Of a DNA stretch of 64,000 bases, positions 21,843 through 34,300 are shown one piece after another; positions within the stretch are counted from its first letter, which is position 1; each line of letters starts with the position of its first letter. The stretch is from Thermothielavioides terrestris NRRL 8126. Its lineage: Eukaryota; Ascomycota; Sordariomycetes; Sordariales; Chaetomiaceae. The translations under genes were made by a program, and so were the position numbers. Where the stretch lies: positions 3,410,001-3,474,000 of the forward strand of contig NC_016460.1 in assembly GCF_000226115.1 (NCBI RefSeq), in the 5' to 3' direction. The notes beneath the pieces are model-generated. The model did no database searches and was not told where the DNA came from. It worked only from the letters and a program-made list of their open reading frames with translations.

Positions 21843-24215
21843 ATGGGAAGGCGAGGCCCGAGCCATATGGGCCCGTACGGGCTCGCTTGCTCGAGCTGCT
21901 TCAAGGCCAAGTGCAAATGCGTCGCGCGTGCCGACGGCGGCGAGGGCTGCCAGCGCTGCCACCGGCTCAACAAGCCGTGCCGGCCGTCCGATGCGCTGCG
22001 ACGGAGCGCCATCGACAAGAAGCCGAGCTCAGCGGCCCGCATCGCCGACCTCGAGAGCAAGGTTGCCCTCTTGATCTCGCAATTGCAGGCGGGCGGCGTC
22101 GGCGGCGGTGGCAGTGGCGACGCTGTTCGGACGACACAGGAGTCGCAGCTTGAACCTGGAGGAACAGCATCAGCGTCGCACCCATCAGTGCAGCCGCCGG
22201 ACGCTGCGAAGGGAGCCGGGCCAGGAGGGCGCAGCAGCTACCACCCGGAAGACGCCAACGATGATCACCACGACGACGGTCATGCTGCGTCGGGCTCCGT
22301 CCGTTGCAGCAGTTCGCCAGCGCCCACGGCCACGCCCCGGCTGCCAGATCCGCCGCAGCCTGTAGTTCCGGACGCCGAACACGAGGCCATGCTCGAGACG
22401 TTCCGGTCGCGCATGCTGCCTCACTTTGCCTTTGTGCACCTCCCCGCCGAGCTGACGGCTCACCAGCTGGAGCGCGACCGGCCGTTCCTCTTCCGCGCCG
22501 TTATGTGCGTCGCGTCTCCTTCGGCGAGGGACAAAGCGGCGCGAGGCAGGGCGCTGAAGAGGGCGATCGGCGAGGCCATGTTGGATTGCGAAGAGCAGTC
22601 CAGCAGCGACAGGATGGACCTGCTACTCGCTCTCCTGACGTACGTCTCCTGGGGCTGGCACCACGAGATCAACCACCACAGCAGCCTACCTCGGCTCATG
22701 TCGCAAGCCAACTCGTTGGCCTGCGAGATACGACTCCTAGACGGGTCAGGCGTCCCCGATGCGCGGATCACGGCGCTGTTCACCCCGGGCTCCGGCTGCC
22801 GGGCTGACCACGCAGGGGCGCTGACGAGGCACGAGTTCCTCGAGCGGCAGCGCGCGGTCCTGGGGTGTTTTGTGCTCAGCTCCGTCGTCTCGGCGCACTA
22901 CCACGGCCAGGTGGACGCGCTGCGCTGGACTCCCGAGATGGACAGCGGCCTCGCCGCCGTCAGCACCAACCACGAGTGCCCGACCGACGCGGCCCTCGCC
23001 GCGCAGGTCCGCCTGCAGCTGCTCGCGCAGAAGGCCGTCCAGGTGCACCAGCAGCAGCAGCTCGAGCACGGCGCCGCCGCACCCACGGAGATGACCACCC
23101 TCCCCGCGCTGCTGGCCCTCGCCGCCCTGCAGACCCAACTCCGGGACCTCCAAACCTCCCTCCCCGCCACCCTCCCCAACCGCGACCTCATCGCCGCGCA
23201 CACCCACGCCACCGCCCTGACCCTCAGCGAAACAACCCACGCCATCGCCTCCCTCGTGCCCGCCATGATCAGCCACTTCACCCGCATGACCAGCAGCACC
23301 AACACCAACCCCAACCCCACCGCCGCCGCCCTCCCCACCACCATCCCCATCCCCATCATCCCCCCATCCGCCATGGGCGCCGCTGCGCCCAATCCCAGTC
23401 CCACTCCCAGTCCCGCCGCCGCCACCACGGCCACGGTTACCGTGCCAGGCCCCACCCCCCGACAGGAGCGCCTGCGCACGCTGGGCCACACGCTGCGCGC
23501 CGTCAAGGCCTGCGCCGCGGCGCTCCTCGCCCCGCCCCCCGCCGCGTTCGCCGGCATCGCCTTCCTCCAGTGGGCGCAGCTCGCGCGGTGTGCGGCCGCG
23601 CTGGGCGGCATGGCGGCTGCGTATGCTGCCGTTGCGGATGCCGGGGTGGAGGCTGTTGGTGGGGCCGCTGGTGGTGGGGTTTCGGGGGGTGGTGGTGAAG
23701 GTGAAGGTGAAGGTGGAGGAGGAGGAGGGGGGGAAGGAGGAGGAGGAGGTGGTGGTGGTGCTGCGCTCGAGTACGGCGCCCCGGGCTGGGGCTGGGAGCA
23801 CCCGGCGGCAGCGGCGGCAGCGGCAGCGGCAGTAGCGGCCGAGGCGGCGGCGGCGGTCGCTCGCGGGGCGGTCGTGGACCTGCCGGGCCTGCTGGGCGCG
23901 GTGGCGGGGAAGTTGGAGCTTGTTGCGCGCCTCCAGCGGGAGGGTTCCGGCGAGGGTGAGGGCGGTGGCGGTGGCAGTGACGATGGTGATGATGGGGTCG
24001 GGGCGGTGTTTGCGCGGCTGGCGCGGAGGATGAGGGAGTTCTGCGCCGAGGCGGGTCGGAGTGCGGCGGCTCCGCCCGGCGGCGGCGCGGGTACGGAGAC
24101 TGGCGCTGGCGGCGCGGCGGTGGAGGGTGGAGCGGCGGTCGATGGCGCTTCGGCGGGCGTGACGTCGTGGTCGGGTCAGTCTATTATGCAGCCTACTGGT
24201 GGGCTTCAATGGTGA
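21843..24215 (+). CDS. Zn(II)2Cys6 fungal transcription factor
   Basis: This uninterrupted reading frame encodes 790 aa. The N terminus carries a Gal4-type binuclear zinc cluster with Cys at 16, 19, 26, 36, 39 and 46 (spacing 2-6-9-2-6) and basic residues between them. A short coiled coil (RIADLESKVALLISQL, about 65-82) could mediate dimerisation. A conserved block around residues 178-320 with RPFLFRAVM and LLLALLTYVSWGWHH matches the middle homology region of regulators of the War1/ARCA-like kind. The C-terminal part is low complexity: Thr/Pro/Asn-rich near 500-530, Gly/Glu-rich near 604-640 and Ala-rich near 652-673. These tracts may vary between strains. The target genes are unknown; the adjacent dehydrogenase is one candidate. 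Without an intron it differs from many fungal regulators, so a cryptic intron in the repetitive part cannot be excluded. Confidence 0.88.
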   Translation: MGRRGPSHMGPYGLACSSCFKAKCKCVARADGGEGCQRCHRLNKPCRPSDALRRSAIDKKPSSAARIADLESKVALLISQLQAGGVGGGGSGDAVRTTQESQLEPGGTASASHPSVQPPDAAKGAGPGGRSSYHPEDANDDHHDDGHAASGSVRCSSSPAPTATPRLPDPPQPVVPDAEHEAMLETFRSRMLPHFAFVHLPAELTAHQLERDRPFLFRAVMCVASPSARDKAARGRALKRAIGEAMLDCEEQSSSDRMDLLLALLTYVSWGWHHEINHHSSLPRLMSQANSLACEIRLLDGSGVPDARITALFTPGSGCRADHAGALTRHEFLERQRAVLGCFVLSSVVSAHYHGQVDALRWTPEMDSGLAAVSTNHECPTDAALAAQVRLQLLAQKAVQVHQQQQLEHGAAAPTEMTTLPALLALAALQTQLRDLQTSLPATLPNRDLIAAHTHATALTLSETTHAIASLVPAMISHFTRMTSSTNTNPNPTAAALPTTIPIPIIPPSAMGAAAPNPSPTPSPAAATTATVTVPGPTPRQERLRTLGHTLRAVKACAAALLAPPPAAFAGIAFLQWAQLARCAAALGGMAAAYAAVADAGVEAVGGAAGGGVSGGGGEGEGEGGGGGGGEGGGGGGGGAALEYGAPGWGWEHPAAAAAAAAAVAAEAAAAVARGAVVDLPGLLGAVAGKLELVARLQREGSGEGEGGGGGSDDGDDGVGAVFARLARRMREFCAEAGRSAAAPPGGGAGTETGAGGAAVEGGAAVDGASAGVTSWSGQSIMQPTGGLQW

Positions 24216-24975
24216 GGATGAATGATGACGGGCGGTGATCATGGCTTGAACGGGTAGATCTAGGTAGATACTGCCACTCCAGATTTCTCGGGATGAATGA
24301 TTCTGCCATAGATATGATGGGTTCCATAGCCCAACCCTATTGTTTACACGAAATCCCGGGGCCAAAGCTCTGAAGAGACTCGCAACTCAAGCTGCACAGT
24401 ACCTACGTATATCGCCGAAACTGGAAGTTACCGCGATTTGCATCACTGCAGCTTGTCTTGTTTGATGTGCCTGTCGATTCTTTTTTTGATTTATTGAATT
24501 TCTCTTCTTTCCCCTAGCCGTAGCTAGGCTACAGATTCTAACTTCGTCCAACATCTCACAGATCCTTGACCTCATCGCCGGGCTCATCTCACTGCGTAAG
24601 ATACAGCTCATGGGCAAAACCAGAGGGAATAAGCGTCTCTCGTGAACAATCAACTCAGCTTCGCCCTTGAAGCGTGCCTGCGTCGCGGCAACCTCGGCAG
24701 TGATTTGCCCAAGCCACGGCCTGCGTGCGGAGTTGGGTCGGCGGTTTCGGTCCTTCAACGTCAGGCCGGCAAGTACGTGCCTTTGTCGTTCCGCGGCCAC
24801 GTGGGACAGTTCTGTAACGTCTCCGTATTTGCGTTTATCGAGCTTGCACTCGCCAGAGTGGATGGGGGGAACCCCCGCTGGGGATTCGCCTGCTGGGCTG
24901 GCTGGCTGTAGGCCGGTCCTGGGCCGTGGTTCGCTCCGGCGGGCATACTGTTAAGGGGGGGACGCCTCTGAGCCT
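24216..24975. other. Convergent intergenic region
   Basis: This is the 3' space between the Zn2Cys6 gene (+) and the membrane-protein gene (-). No gene, RNA or repeat of note is visible. Confidence 0.6.
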
Positions 24976-26690
24976 TCACTGGATGAGTGGTTGAACCCTT
25001 ATCTCGCTGGCCGAGTCGCGGCGCTCCAGGAGGGATAGCCGGCTTGGTGAGTGCGAGCCTGGACGGCTCGGGTTTCTTGGGAGCCTCGCACGGTTGTATC
25101 GCATACTGATAGCCCCTTGTGATTCTCTCTCAGTTCCGTCAAAGCTGGCTGTTTTGTAGGTCTGGCAAACTCGGGAACGTACCGGAGACAGCGAGAAGCG
25201 CGTCTTGAGCCGTGGGAATCCACGCGAGGACAGCAGCAACCTGCCCAAACCCCCCTGCATCGTCGGTCAATAATACAAGGCAGCCAGATCGCGAGTGTGA
25301 GGGGGGGGGGGGGGGGGGGGGGCTTGCACTCATTGTCTTGATAGGCATTGCCGCTTGCTGCACCCAGTTCCTGACGCTGGATCCGCATGGCCCCAAAAAT
25401 GATCCAGGCCAGTGAGGCGCCGAGGGCCGTGAAGCCTGCAGCTATGAGAACTGCACCCAGTCTTAGGGGACCGACACGTAGTGTGCGACATGCTGCCTTG
25501 TACGGACGAGTGAGCAGAGCGAAAACAGCGCTGCCGAGGACGAAGAGAGGTATGCACACGGCGGCGACAGCGACGGCAGCGACCGTCAACACGCTGACAT
25601 AGAGTAAAAAAAAAAACGACACACCCGGCGAGAAGCAGCATGTGAGGAATGAGAAAGATAGCCGCAAAGCGCGGGAAACAGCAAGCCAGAGGGAGGGGGA
25701 CGACGAACAACCAGATTGGCGACATTGCTAACAGAAACTCCATCGTGCTCATTTCCACCCAGATCCCCTCGGAAGTGGCCGTCTCGGAGCTAGTGGGAGG
25801 AGGAACGAAGCTGATCTCCGGGACCGGCCAGTCTTGCTGCTGAACGCAGTACTTGGTTATGGCCTGGAACGCCGAGGCGTACGGCTCGTCGCCGAGATCC
25901 GTCCAATCGAGGGCGATGAAGACCATGATGATGGTGCCGAGAACGTAGCAGCACAGGACCGTCTTTCTCTGCTTCGACGACTCGTGTATTGGCAGGTAGG
26001 ACAGGGTGCAAATGAGGGACACCAGGACCTCGTAGCCGACCAGGCGCTGGAGAAAGTCCCGCTCCGCCACGGGGCAGGCCTGGCGGACCCGGATGAGCGC
26101 CGCAAAGAGCACGGAGAAGGCGACGATTATGTTCGTCTGGTGCACGCTTCTGGCGGTGGGCGCGAAAGTCTCCGTCACCCACAGCTTGGGCGGGAGCGCG
26201 AGAAACGAGTCCGAGTCCGGGTCCGAGCCGACGTACAGCGCCAGCATGCCGAGAATGGGCCCGAAGAGGAGGGAGCTGACGCCCTGGATGGCATACGAGT
26301 ACATAGCCTGCCACAAAAAAGTCATCAGCCCCCCTGTCCCTTCCTAAGAATGAAAGAGGCCTTCCAATCCGTGGCCGACGCACCCCTATGCCGGATATGT
26401 CGGGGTTTCCCGAGCCGTAGACCAGCTCACACACGCCGGGGCAGGTGTCCACCAGCAGCGAGATGTTGTAACCGGCCCAGTCCTCGACGACGCGTTCGAC
26501 CAGCTCGGGTAGGCTGTCGAAAGCACAAGATGCGTTCCCGTCCTGCGTCGCTGGCGGCAGGGTTGCCAGCGCAGGCGGCGGCAGCGTCGACGGACCCCCG
26601 GCAGCGGTCGCGTCGTCTTCGGCTACGACACATATTCCTCGGGAAAGTAGCCAGAGCCAGATATAGATCAAAAAAAGTTGCCCAGCGCAT
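24976..26690 (-). CDS. Fungal seven-helix membrane protein, with apparent frameshift in the signal peptide
   Basis: The model has exons 26690-26384, 26307-25625, 25593-25330 and 25240-24976, about 505 aa. After a predicted signal peptide (cleavage near CVVA/EDD) comes a lumenal domain with CPGVCELVYGSGNPDISGIG. Seven hydrophobic helices follow, including AIQGVSSLLFGPILGMLALYV and a last one near GAVLIAAGFTALGASLAWIIFG. A basic, Ser-rich cytoplasmic tail ends the protein. The signal peptide reads correctly from the ATG at 26690 only if the A7 run at 26670-26676 (T7 in the gene) had six bases; as written the frame is broken there. The intron 25329-25241 contains a run of about 23 G (C in the gene). 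The family is a fungal-specific multipass protein of unknown function, possibly receptor-like. Confidence 0.65.
25241..25329 (-). other. Intron carrying a ~23-base G homopolymer
   Basis: The donor GTGCAA at 25329 and acceptor GGGCAG at 25241 join exons in frame. The G run at about 25300-25322 sits near the 5' splice site and is likely to vary in length between isolates or assemblies. Confidence 0.6.
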
Positions 26691-28383
26691 CCTCAACCTC
26701 GTTGGGTGGTGATGGGGACGGGGGCTGCAAGGTATTGCTGAGCCTGGCCGGCATGTGCTCAGGAGAAACCGAAATCAAGCCCGGTATAAAGGCCGCTGAC
26801 GATGGCCTGATATGTTTTATTTGACGTCCAGAGAAGTTAAGCGGAGTGGCAAAGCCCATGACTGTGTTGGCAAGAGTCACGCCGGGTCTGAAGAAGTGGG
26901 GGGAGGCGAGCTGAAAAGGTCACGCCTCCAAACAAGCCACCACCAAGCTGGTCTCGTTGGGGATTAGCTCGTCTCAGCTGAACTTTAAGCGTCCGCTTGT
27001 CGTACTTACCTGCATTGCATCATACGAACAAGTCAAATAGGATCCCGGCCAGTTTCCCTTCGGAACGGTTGCGGCCTCCCGAAAGGCTTCTCTGGCTTGT
27101 CGTCTGCGGTGGTCAGTCAACTAACACGCCCGCGATGCGAGTTCCCCTTTTCGTTGACGTAGGTGGTTAACTATTCCTGATGCGCATGAAATCCGTCAGC
27201 GAGCTGGAAAGGGAATGTTGTTTTGCGGTATACCAATGGATGCCAGGAAACAGGTGTACGGGGACTGAAATGCCTGGAGCGGTGGCAAGTTTGAAGACAT
27301 AAACCACGCCGGTCAGACGAGTACTAGATCAGCAAGCGCTATATCACTGAGATCGCAGTTCTGAGAGCAAGATAGGTGTCAAAATCCCAGCACCATACTT
27401 CCCACATCGTCGAGCGCGCTTCAGACTCGAGTTCTCAGTGCTAGATTCAGCTTACCTTATCTATCTATTTTCATCTTATGTCAGGCCGTACGTAGGCTGG
27501 GATAGTGGGATCTGTCTTTTCTAGCATTTAAGTCCCTTCCTTGATTGCGCATGGCTGAGGGCAGGCAAGATCAATCAGCTCCGGACGCAACGTACATACA
27601 ACACTGAGCCAGGCACGGTGTTAAGTAAGGGCCGAGAGAACCAGACTAGGCGCCGCTGCCGCGCAGACGATGAACCAAAGAATGAAATAAGAAACCAGTT
27701 TCGCTACTGACTGTGTCGTCCTCATAGAGGCGTCCTAGGTAACAGAAGTGGGACAGGTCAAGACACATATGTTGGCAGGCAAGCAAGACGACTTCCCGGT
27801 AAACTATAGGCGAACCGAAGCGCCAGGCGAAGAGCCGAGGAAATAGAAAGCAGCATGCTCGTTCGTAACTAGTCGTGCTCATTGAGAGAGAACCCTGGAA
27901 CATCCATCAATTACTATCAACAAACAGTTCCGAGAACGAATCCTGCAGGTACCAAAACCAGAACCATGCTGTGCCGTGCCATGCCATGCCGTGCTTCTTA
28001 GCGAGTACACTCCGTCGCCCATAGCAGGAGATCTAGTATCGCCTATCTCTACTCATATTAACAGACAGCCAACGAGAGAACTCGTCTAATAACATACGCC
28101 AGCCTCAACTCTACAATCATTCATTCAGAGGACAGATAGACGCCGCTTCTCATGCCGCCCGCTTCTCATGCCGACGGATCGTACCCTCAACTCGACAATC
28201 ATTCATTCAGAGGACAGACAGACGCCCCTTTCTCATGCCGACAGACCGTACCCAGAAAGAAAAAAAAAAGCAAAAAGCAAAAAGCAAACCGTACAGCGCA
28301 GCATACCCTGTACAAACAAAAGCAGCAAACGAAGCGGGACGAAAAGAAAAGAAAAAAAGAAAAAGGAAAAAACAACAGAACCC
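26691..28383. other. Intergenic region, no supported gene
   Basis: It contains the promoter of the membrane-protein gene at its left and the 3' flank of separase at its right. No coding frame with domain support is visible. Short GCCGTGCCATGCC-type repeats occur near 27970. Confidence 0.55.
28103..28266 (+). repeat. 82-bp tandem duplication downstream of separase
   Basis: Two copies of an 82-bp unit start at 28103 and 28185. Each contains CAATCATTCATTCAGAGGAC and ends with CTTCTCATGCCG-like sequence. They differ at several positions. They lie in the 3' flank of separase. Confidence 0.7.
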
Positions 28384-31300
28384 TCATCGCTCCACATACA
28401 CCGGAATACCGTACACCACGGCAGCCGCCGCCGTGACAAACCGGAACCGGCACCTATCCCTCGCCCTCGCGACCGCCTCAACAAGCGAGGCATCGCCATA
28501 ACAATACCCGCACTTTCCCTTCCCCACCTCCCCCCTTCCCTTCTCCTTTTCCTTCTCCTTCTCCATAACCTTCCCTTTGCTCCCCTTCCCCCCCCCACCC
28601 CCCCCACCACCGGCCCCGACCCCCTCCCGCGCCACCATCGCCCCACTGACCGCCCCCCGCGGCAAAAGCCCCCACTCCTCCAACACCCCCGCCGCAAACC
28701 GATCGACATCGCGATCCGTGACGTCCCACAGGGTGCCGACGACGGCGGGGCAGCCGGCGAGCAGGTAATTCCAGACGGGGCCGGCGGGCTCGAAGGCGCC
28801 GGCGTGGGCGAGGGCGGCGCTGGCGCAGCCCATGAGCAGCACGGCGGCGCGGCAGCGGGGGTCGAGGCGGCGCACCGTGCGCCCGCGAATGTACTGCGCG
28901 CCGGAGCCGTGGCCGAAGTACAGCACCACGCCGGCACCAGCACCATAGCCATCGGCGGCGGCGTCGGCGTTTTCAGAGGTGTTGCCGGCGAGCGCGGCCG
29001 CGAACTCCTCCTCCGTCGGCGGGCGGCCCGTGATCTGTTTCCAGGCCGGGGAGGGCAGGTGGGTGGCGAGCGGCTGGGCGAAGGTCGACTGCGTCGAGGT
29101 CAGGTCGCCGGACGGGTTGAGGATGTAGGTGCCGCGGCTGGGGGAGACGTGGTGGCCTTCGCGGATGGGGCGGTCGGGTGATGATGAGTCGTTGGGCGGG
29201 GAGGAGGGCTGGTGGCGGTCGAGGAGGAGGCGGCGGAGGCAGGCGAGCGAGGGCACGCGCGAGACGGCGAGCCCTTGCATGCAGGGGAGGGACTCCCAGG
29301 GGAAGATGTGCAGGGCCTTGTCGAGGATGAGGATGGTGTGGGCGCTGCTGGGCGCGTCGGCGGCGGCGGCGTTCGCGGCCGCGTGGTAGGCGTGCAGGGC
29401 GTCCAGCGTGTGGACGACCATGGAGTCGAAGTCGATCTCGTCGTACGCGTTCCGCTCCCCGTGGAACTGGAGAATGTCCACGACGAAGTAGAGCAGGTCG
29501 GTCAGCTCGTCGTCGAGGTCGATATCGGGGCGGGTCGTGTCGCCCAGGCCGATGAACAGCTCGAGGACGTTCAAGTCGAGCGCGCCCTTGGGGCAGGCCT
29601 GCGCCGCCTTGGCCTTCTTCCCGCGCACTTGCCTCCGCGAGGGCAGGTGCTTGTCCAGGATGGCCAGGAAGTCCCGCTGGAACCGCTCCAGCAGGTCCGG
29701 GCGGCGGACGTGCTGGGAGAAGATGCCCTTGAAGCCGCCCAGCCAGACGTGCTCCATGTTCATGAGGAGCTCCTTCAGCCGGTCGTCCAGCGCCTCGCGC
29801 TCAGCCCACCACGCGCTCTTGGCACCCTTGACGGTCATGTCCCTCGAGTCGTGGCACGTCTTGTTGACCAGCTTGATGATCTCGAGCAGCTCGGCGCGGC
29901 CCTGCTGGAAGTCAAACACGTCGCTGTCCGCGTCGCGGGAGCTCGCGCGCTCCAGCGGCAGCCGGATGACGAAGGGGCTCTCGCCCGCCTGGAGCTTGGT
30001 GATGCAGAGGTCATGGTTGCCGTCGCTGAGCGAGATCGAGATCACGCTCCACGACTTGGGGATGATGTCGACGTAGTCCCGCTGGATCTTGTGCAGTTCG
30101 AGGGTGAATCCGAGACTCGACCGTCTGCTGGCGGCAGAGTGGAGCGCGGGCGGCCACTGCAGCCCGTCGGTTTTGGCCACCAGCTTCTCCTGCGCGACCG
30201 CCTTGCGTTCCCGCCGCCAGGTCAGATTCCGAGCGAGCTCGACCGCGTACGACGTCTGGGCCGAGTGGATGGTCGCCTTGGCCTTGGCGGAAGTTGCTGT
30301 GAGAAACAGACCGACATTCTGAAGCATGCCCGAGATCCTGTGGATCAGGCTTGAGTCGCTGCTGAGCGCTGCCACCGAGTGCGCCTCCAGGAGATAGTCG
30401 TGCGCTTCGCGCAGGTGGTCGACGTACATCCGCGGGTGCGCCTCCTTCGCCGTCTCTCGCGGGCCCGCTGGAGCGGCGCTTCGTGATTTCTTCGGCGACG
30501 GAGCCTTCGGCGGGGATGGCCGGGCTGGCGAAGCCTGGCCGGAGCCCGACAGGGCAGGAAACGAAATGGTCGAGTCCTGAATGACGGAAAATACCGGGTC
30601 GTGAGCCATCTGCTCCATGCTCATCCCCAGGAGGCACGAGGCCATGGCGACGTGCCTGGTGGGCAGGAGACCCGACGCCTTCGAGGTAGCTGTGGCTTCC
30701 GCAAGGACGGCCTGGGCTGCCGCCCACTCTTTTTGGCGCAGCATAGACACAGCTTTCTGGACGAGAATGGACGCACGGAGCTTGGCCAACTGAGCGTTTT
30801 CCACAGGCGGCGCTGGTTTCTCGGGGGCAGGAGCCGCCGATGCTTTGGCCCTCGCCGGAGCCTTGGTGGGCTTCTTCGCTGGCGCCTGTTTCGCCGCAGT
30901 CTTGCGTCCGCCTCTCGCTGGTTTCTGGGCTATGCTGAGCTTTTCCATCCTGTCTTCGATGACTGCGGTGCTGGCAGGTTGCTCAGCGGTCACTGGCTCC
31001 CGCGCGAGCGCCTCGGCGAGGGCTTCGGCTGTCTCCAGCATAGCCGCCGCCCCCTCCAAGTTGTTCTGAGAGAGATACATGGAACCGATCTGGCATGCGA
31101 GCGTCGCGCACGAATACGAGCGGTTGTCTCTGGGGAGCAGAGCGGCAGCCTGCTGCAGCATCTCGAGCGACTTCTCGGCCTTGGCTGCCTTCCAAGAGAC
31201 CGACCCGATCCAGGCGGCGCACTCGGCGTTGTAAAACTCGGAACCGACCGTCCTCGCCATCTTCAGGGCCTGCTCTGCGTAGTACATGGTCTCTTGGAAC

Positions 31301-34300
31301 ATGCCTAGGTGAGCGTACAGCGAGGAGAGCCGAAACACATTGCGGTAGAGACAGTAAAAAAGCTGCCAGAACTCGGGGCCGGGGCTTTGCTGATGATGGG
31401 CTTCTCCTTGGAGGTCCACCGCCGAGACATCGGGTGTTTGACAATCAAGCTGGCTCTGCTCGGCGGTGGAAGTCGGCGCAAGCCGAGACTCCAGCTTGGC
31501 CCAATCTTGGAAGAGGGTGCGGACGCTGTCTCTCGAGTAGGCCAGAGCGTGGTGAGAGTCGCCCCGCTCCAGGGCGATGAGCGACTGCAGGTAGTAAGCG
31601 TTGGCGACGAGCCGCCGCTTTTCGGTCCTGCCACGCCTTGGGGGTGGCGTGTCGGCATCAAAGGCGAGCTCGGCCAGTGAAAGGTGCTCTTCGGCTTGCC
31701 TGAAGCTGCCGGCGGCTAGGAAATGCTCGGCAAAGGCTAGGTGGAAGGTGACGAGGGCTTCGCCACGCAGTTGATCCCCGATGAGCTCCTGCGTCTTCTG
31801 GAACACCTGCTCGGCCTTCGGCGCCAGACCGAGCTTCGTGTATTGCAAAGCAAGGCATGAGCTGTGTTGGACGACATCTTCCGTCCTTGACCCTTCCGCC
31901 AGCCGCGCGATGTCGGCCGTAAGCTCCAGGACCGTCGCTAATGTGGTGTCCCGGCCCTTCATGCGGAGAAAGTCGGCAACCGCCCGTAAGTGCTCCAGCA
32001 GCCCTGGCACGTCATCGATTGCCTTTTCTAGCGCCGCCTTGTCCTGACATGCTGTGATGATCGAGCGCCAGGAGCTAATCGACCGCTCCAGAGCGTGGCT
32101 GTCCCGGTAGGCATCGACTGCGGCAGCCAGCGAACCGTACAGAGCCTTCATGTGCTGAAGAAAGCCGGCCAGACCCGAGTCCTCGCCGAATTCGCTGCTG
32201 TCCTCGAGCTGTGCGGCATCCTTAGCGACCGATAGGAGCTCGGGCGCCCTGTCGAGGTTGCCCAGGGCCGAGCAGAGCAGGAGAAGAAGCACCCTGAGTC
32301 TCCGGATGGGGTACCGAGTGGGGATGTAGGTGCGGAGGAGTGCGTCGACAACAGGGTGCTCCAGCGTGATCTCGGCCTCCTTTGCCCCATCCGCCAGCAG
32401 AATGAACCGCAGCCGATGTTCCAGCGCGGCAGCTCTTTCGGTCTCTGGGAGATCCACTGTCCAGTCAATCCAGACCTGCTCCATTTTCGCGATTGCCAGC
32501 AGGGCACGCGAGAGGCCCTCGGCTTTTTCGCTGCTGGCCCAGGCAACGAGCGGCGACTCGGTCGCGAGGGCGGCCGCAACAGACGAAAGCACCCCGTCAT
32601 CCAAAAGGCTTGTTCGAATGGCTTGGAGAGCGCCGAGTGCTTCGTCGATCCTGCCGAGGGACCGGCAAATTTCCGCCATGCGTTCCAGCTTCAGAGTGAG
32701 CTGCGCCTTCTCCCGCTCCGCGCTCGTTCGATGCTTGACGCACTCGATGGAACGGCGCAAGGCGCGGAGGGGCCCGACGTCCTTTGGATTAGTTGATTGT
32801 TGCCGGAGGCAGCTGTACTGCAAGTAGTAAAAATGCGAGATCTTTACGTGATAAGACGCCGAAGCATCGGCCGAAGCCATGCCTCCCGTGTACTCCAAGA
32901 GCGTGTTGCAATCACTGAGGATGGAGTCCATGAGCTCCCAGCCCAGCCGTGACTGCTCCAGGCAGGTCTTGATGGTCACGAATGCTGAATCGAGAATATG
33001 CCGAAGGTATTGCAACATAAGCTGGCGTCGTTGTTCGTATCGGAGGTAATCCTTGGTGCTGGCCTTGGGCCCCGGCGGCTTACCGAGCCATCGGAGGCAA
33101 AACCGCGGACACTGGAGAATGAATGTTTCCAGAAGCTCCTTGACGGTGGCCGAGGGTTGGAAGACGTTGTCCCCGTCCCGGCCGGAGCTGAGCAGGACCT
33201 GCATCGCTGATTTCCGGGCCGCGCAGATGTTGGTCAAGAGCTCGTCCAGTTCCGAAGTATCCCCCCTTAGAGGACCCTGGATGCCAGTAACAACTTCTCT
33301 GAGGAGCCGGTCATCCGACAGGTACTTTTCAGGCTGCTTCAGATGGAGGGACAGCAACTGAGCCGCAAGCGAACACGTTTTCGCAACCGATTCGACGTTG
33401 GGATCTACGGCTTCGCGGAGCTTCGTTGCCCACATCACGGCGTCCGGTATTTGTTGGGCGTCGCGTGCCAGCGTGACCAGAGTCTGGTATATTGTGGCAA
33501 GAGGGAGTTTCGAACCTTTCAGCGGGTGCAGGCCGTGGCTCTGCAGCTGCTGGGTGATCCGTCCGCAGATATCCGAGCAAAAGCGGTAGCTGGATTTGGG
33601 ACTCTCGGAAGTTCGACGAACGTAGGCCCCCAGACACCTCGACAGAGTAACCATGATGTCCTTCTCGGCGTCTCCTTTATGCTTTGCCAGCCTCCACCAA
33701 TGCAGTCGAACTTCTAGCGCAAGCGCCTGCAGCTCGAGCGCAGATGCGGGGGAGACGCTGAGCCGGGACTCCTGGGCTAAACTGTCGTCCTTGCTGGACA
33801 CGCTCGGGGTGAGCGAGAGCAGGCATTGGGCCAAGGTCTCCATTTGGCGAGCGATCTTCCCAACATCGGCGCCGTCCTCGGCTGCCGCGGCGAGCAGCAG
33901 GCTGATCGGTGAAGAGGCCTGTTCCTGCCGCAGGTGCGGCAGTGCCGACTCGACCGCCGCGGGCTTCTTCGTCATGGCCAGCACCCGCAATGTTTGGATT
34001 TGCGTCGCGATGACCAACAGAAGCTTCTGCCCGGACGCCTTCACGCCGCTGTAGTCGAGTAGCTCTGAGAAGAGCTGGGAGGCATTTCTGGGCTCCGCAT
34101 TTGTTGTCCTGGCCGGCTTCTTCAACTCGGAATCTGACGGGCACTCCAACCTCTTTTTCAGAATTCGGAGCTCCTTAATGGCCTGCTCGTGCAGGTTCAA
34201 GGATATCAGCTTCCCAACCAGCGCCGACATGCCGGATTCGAGCTGGAGCTCCGGGAGGGTGACCTTGCCCGAGGCGGGCAGCTGGCGCAAGGCGGTCAGG

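Noticed and set aside
19851..24215. Secondary-metabolite gene cluster
   Set aside because: An SDR beside a Zn2Cys6 regulator is suggestive, but no polyketide synthase, peptide synthetase, terpene synthase or other tailoring gene lies nearby.
22746..24365. 539-codon minus-strand frame opposite the Zn2Cys6 gene
   Set aside because: It is a mirror frame in GC-rich sequence with no domain; the plus strand carries a clear zinc cluster and regulator homology.
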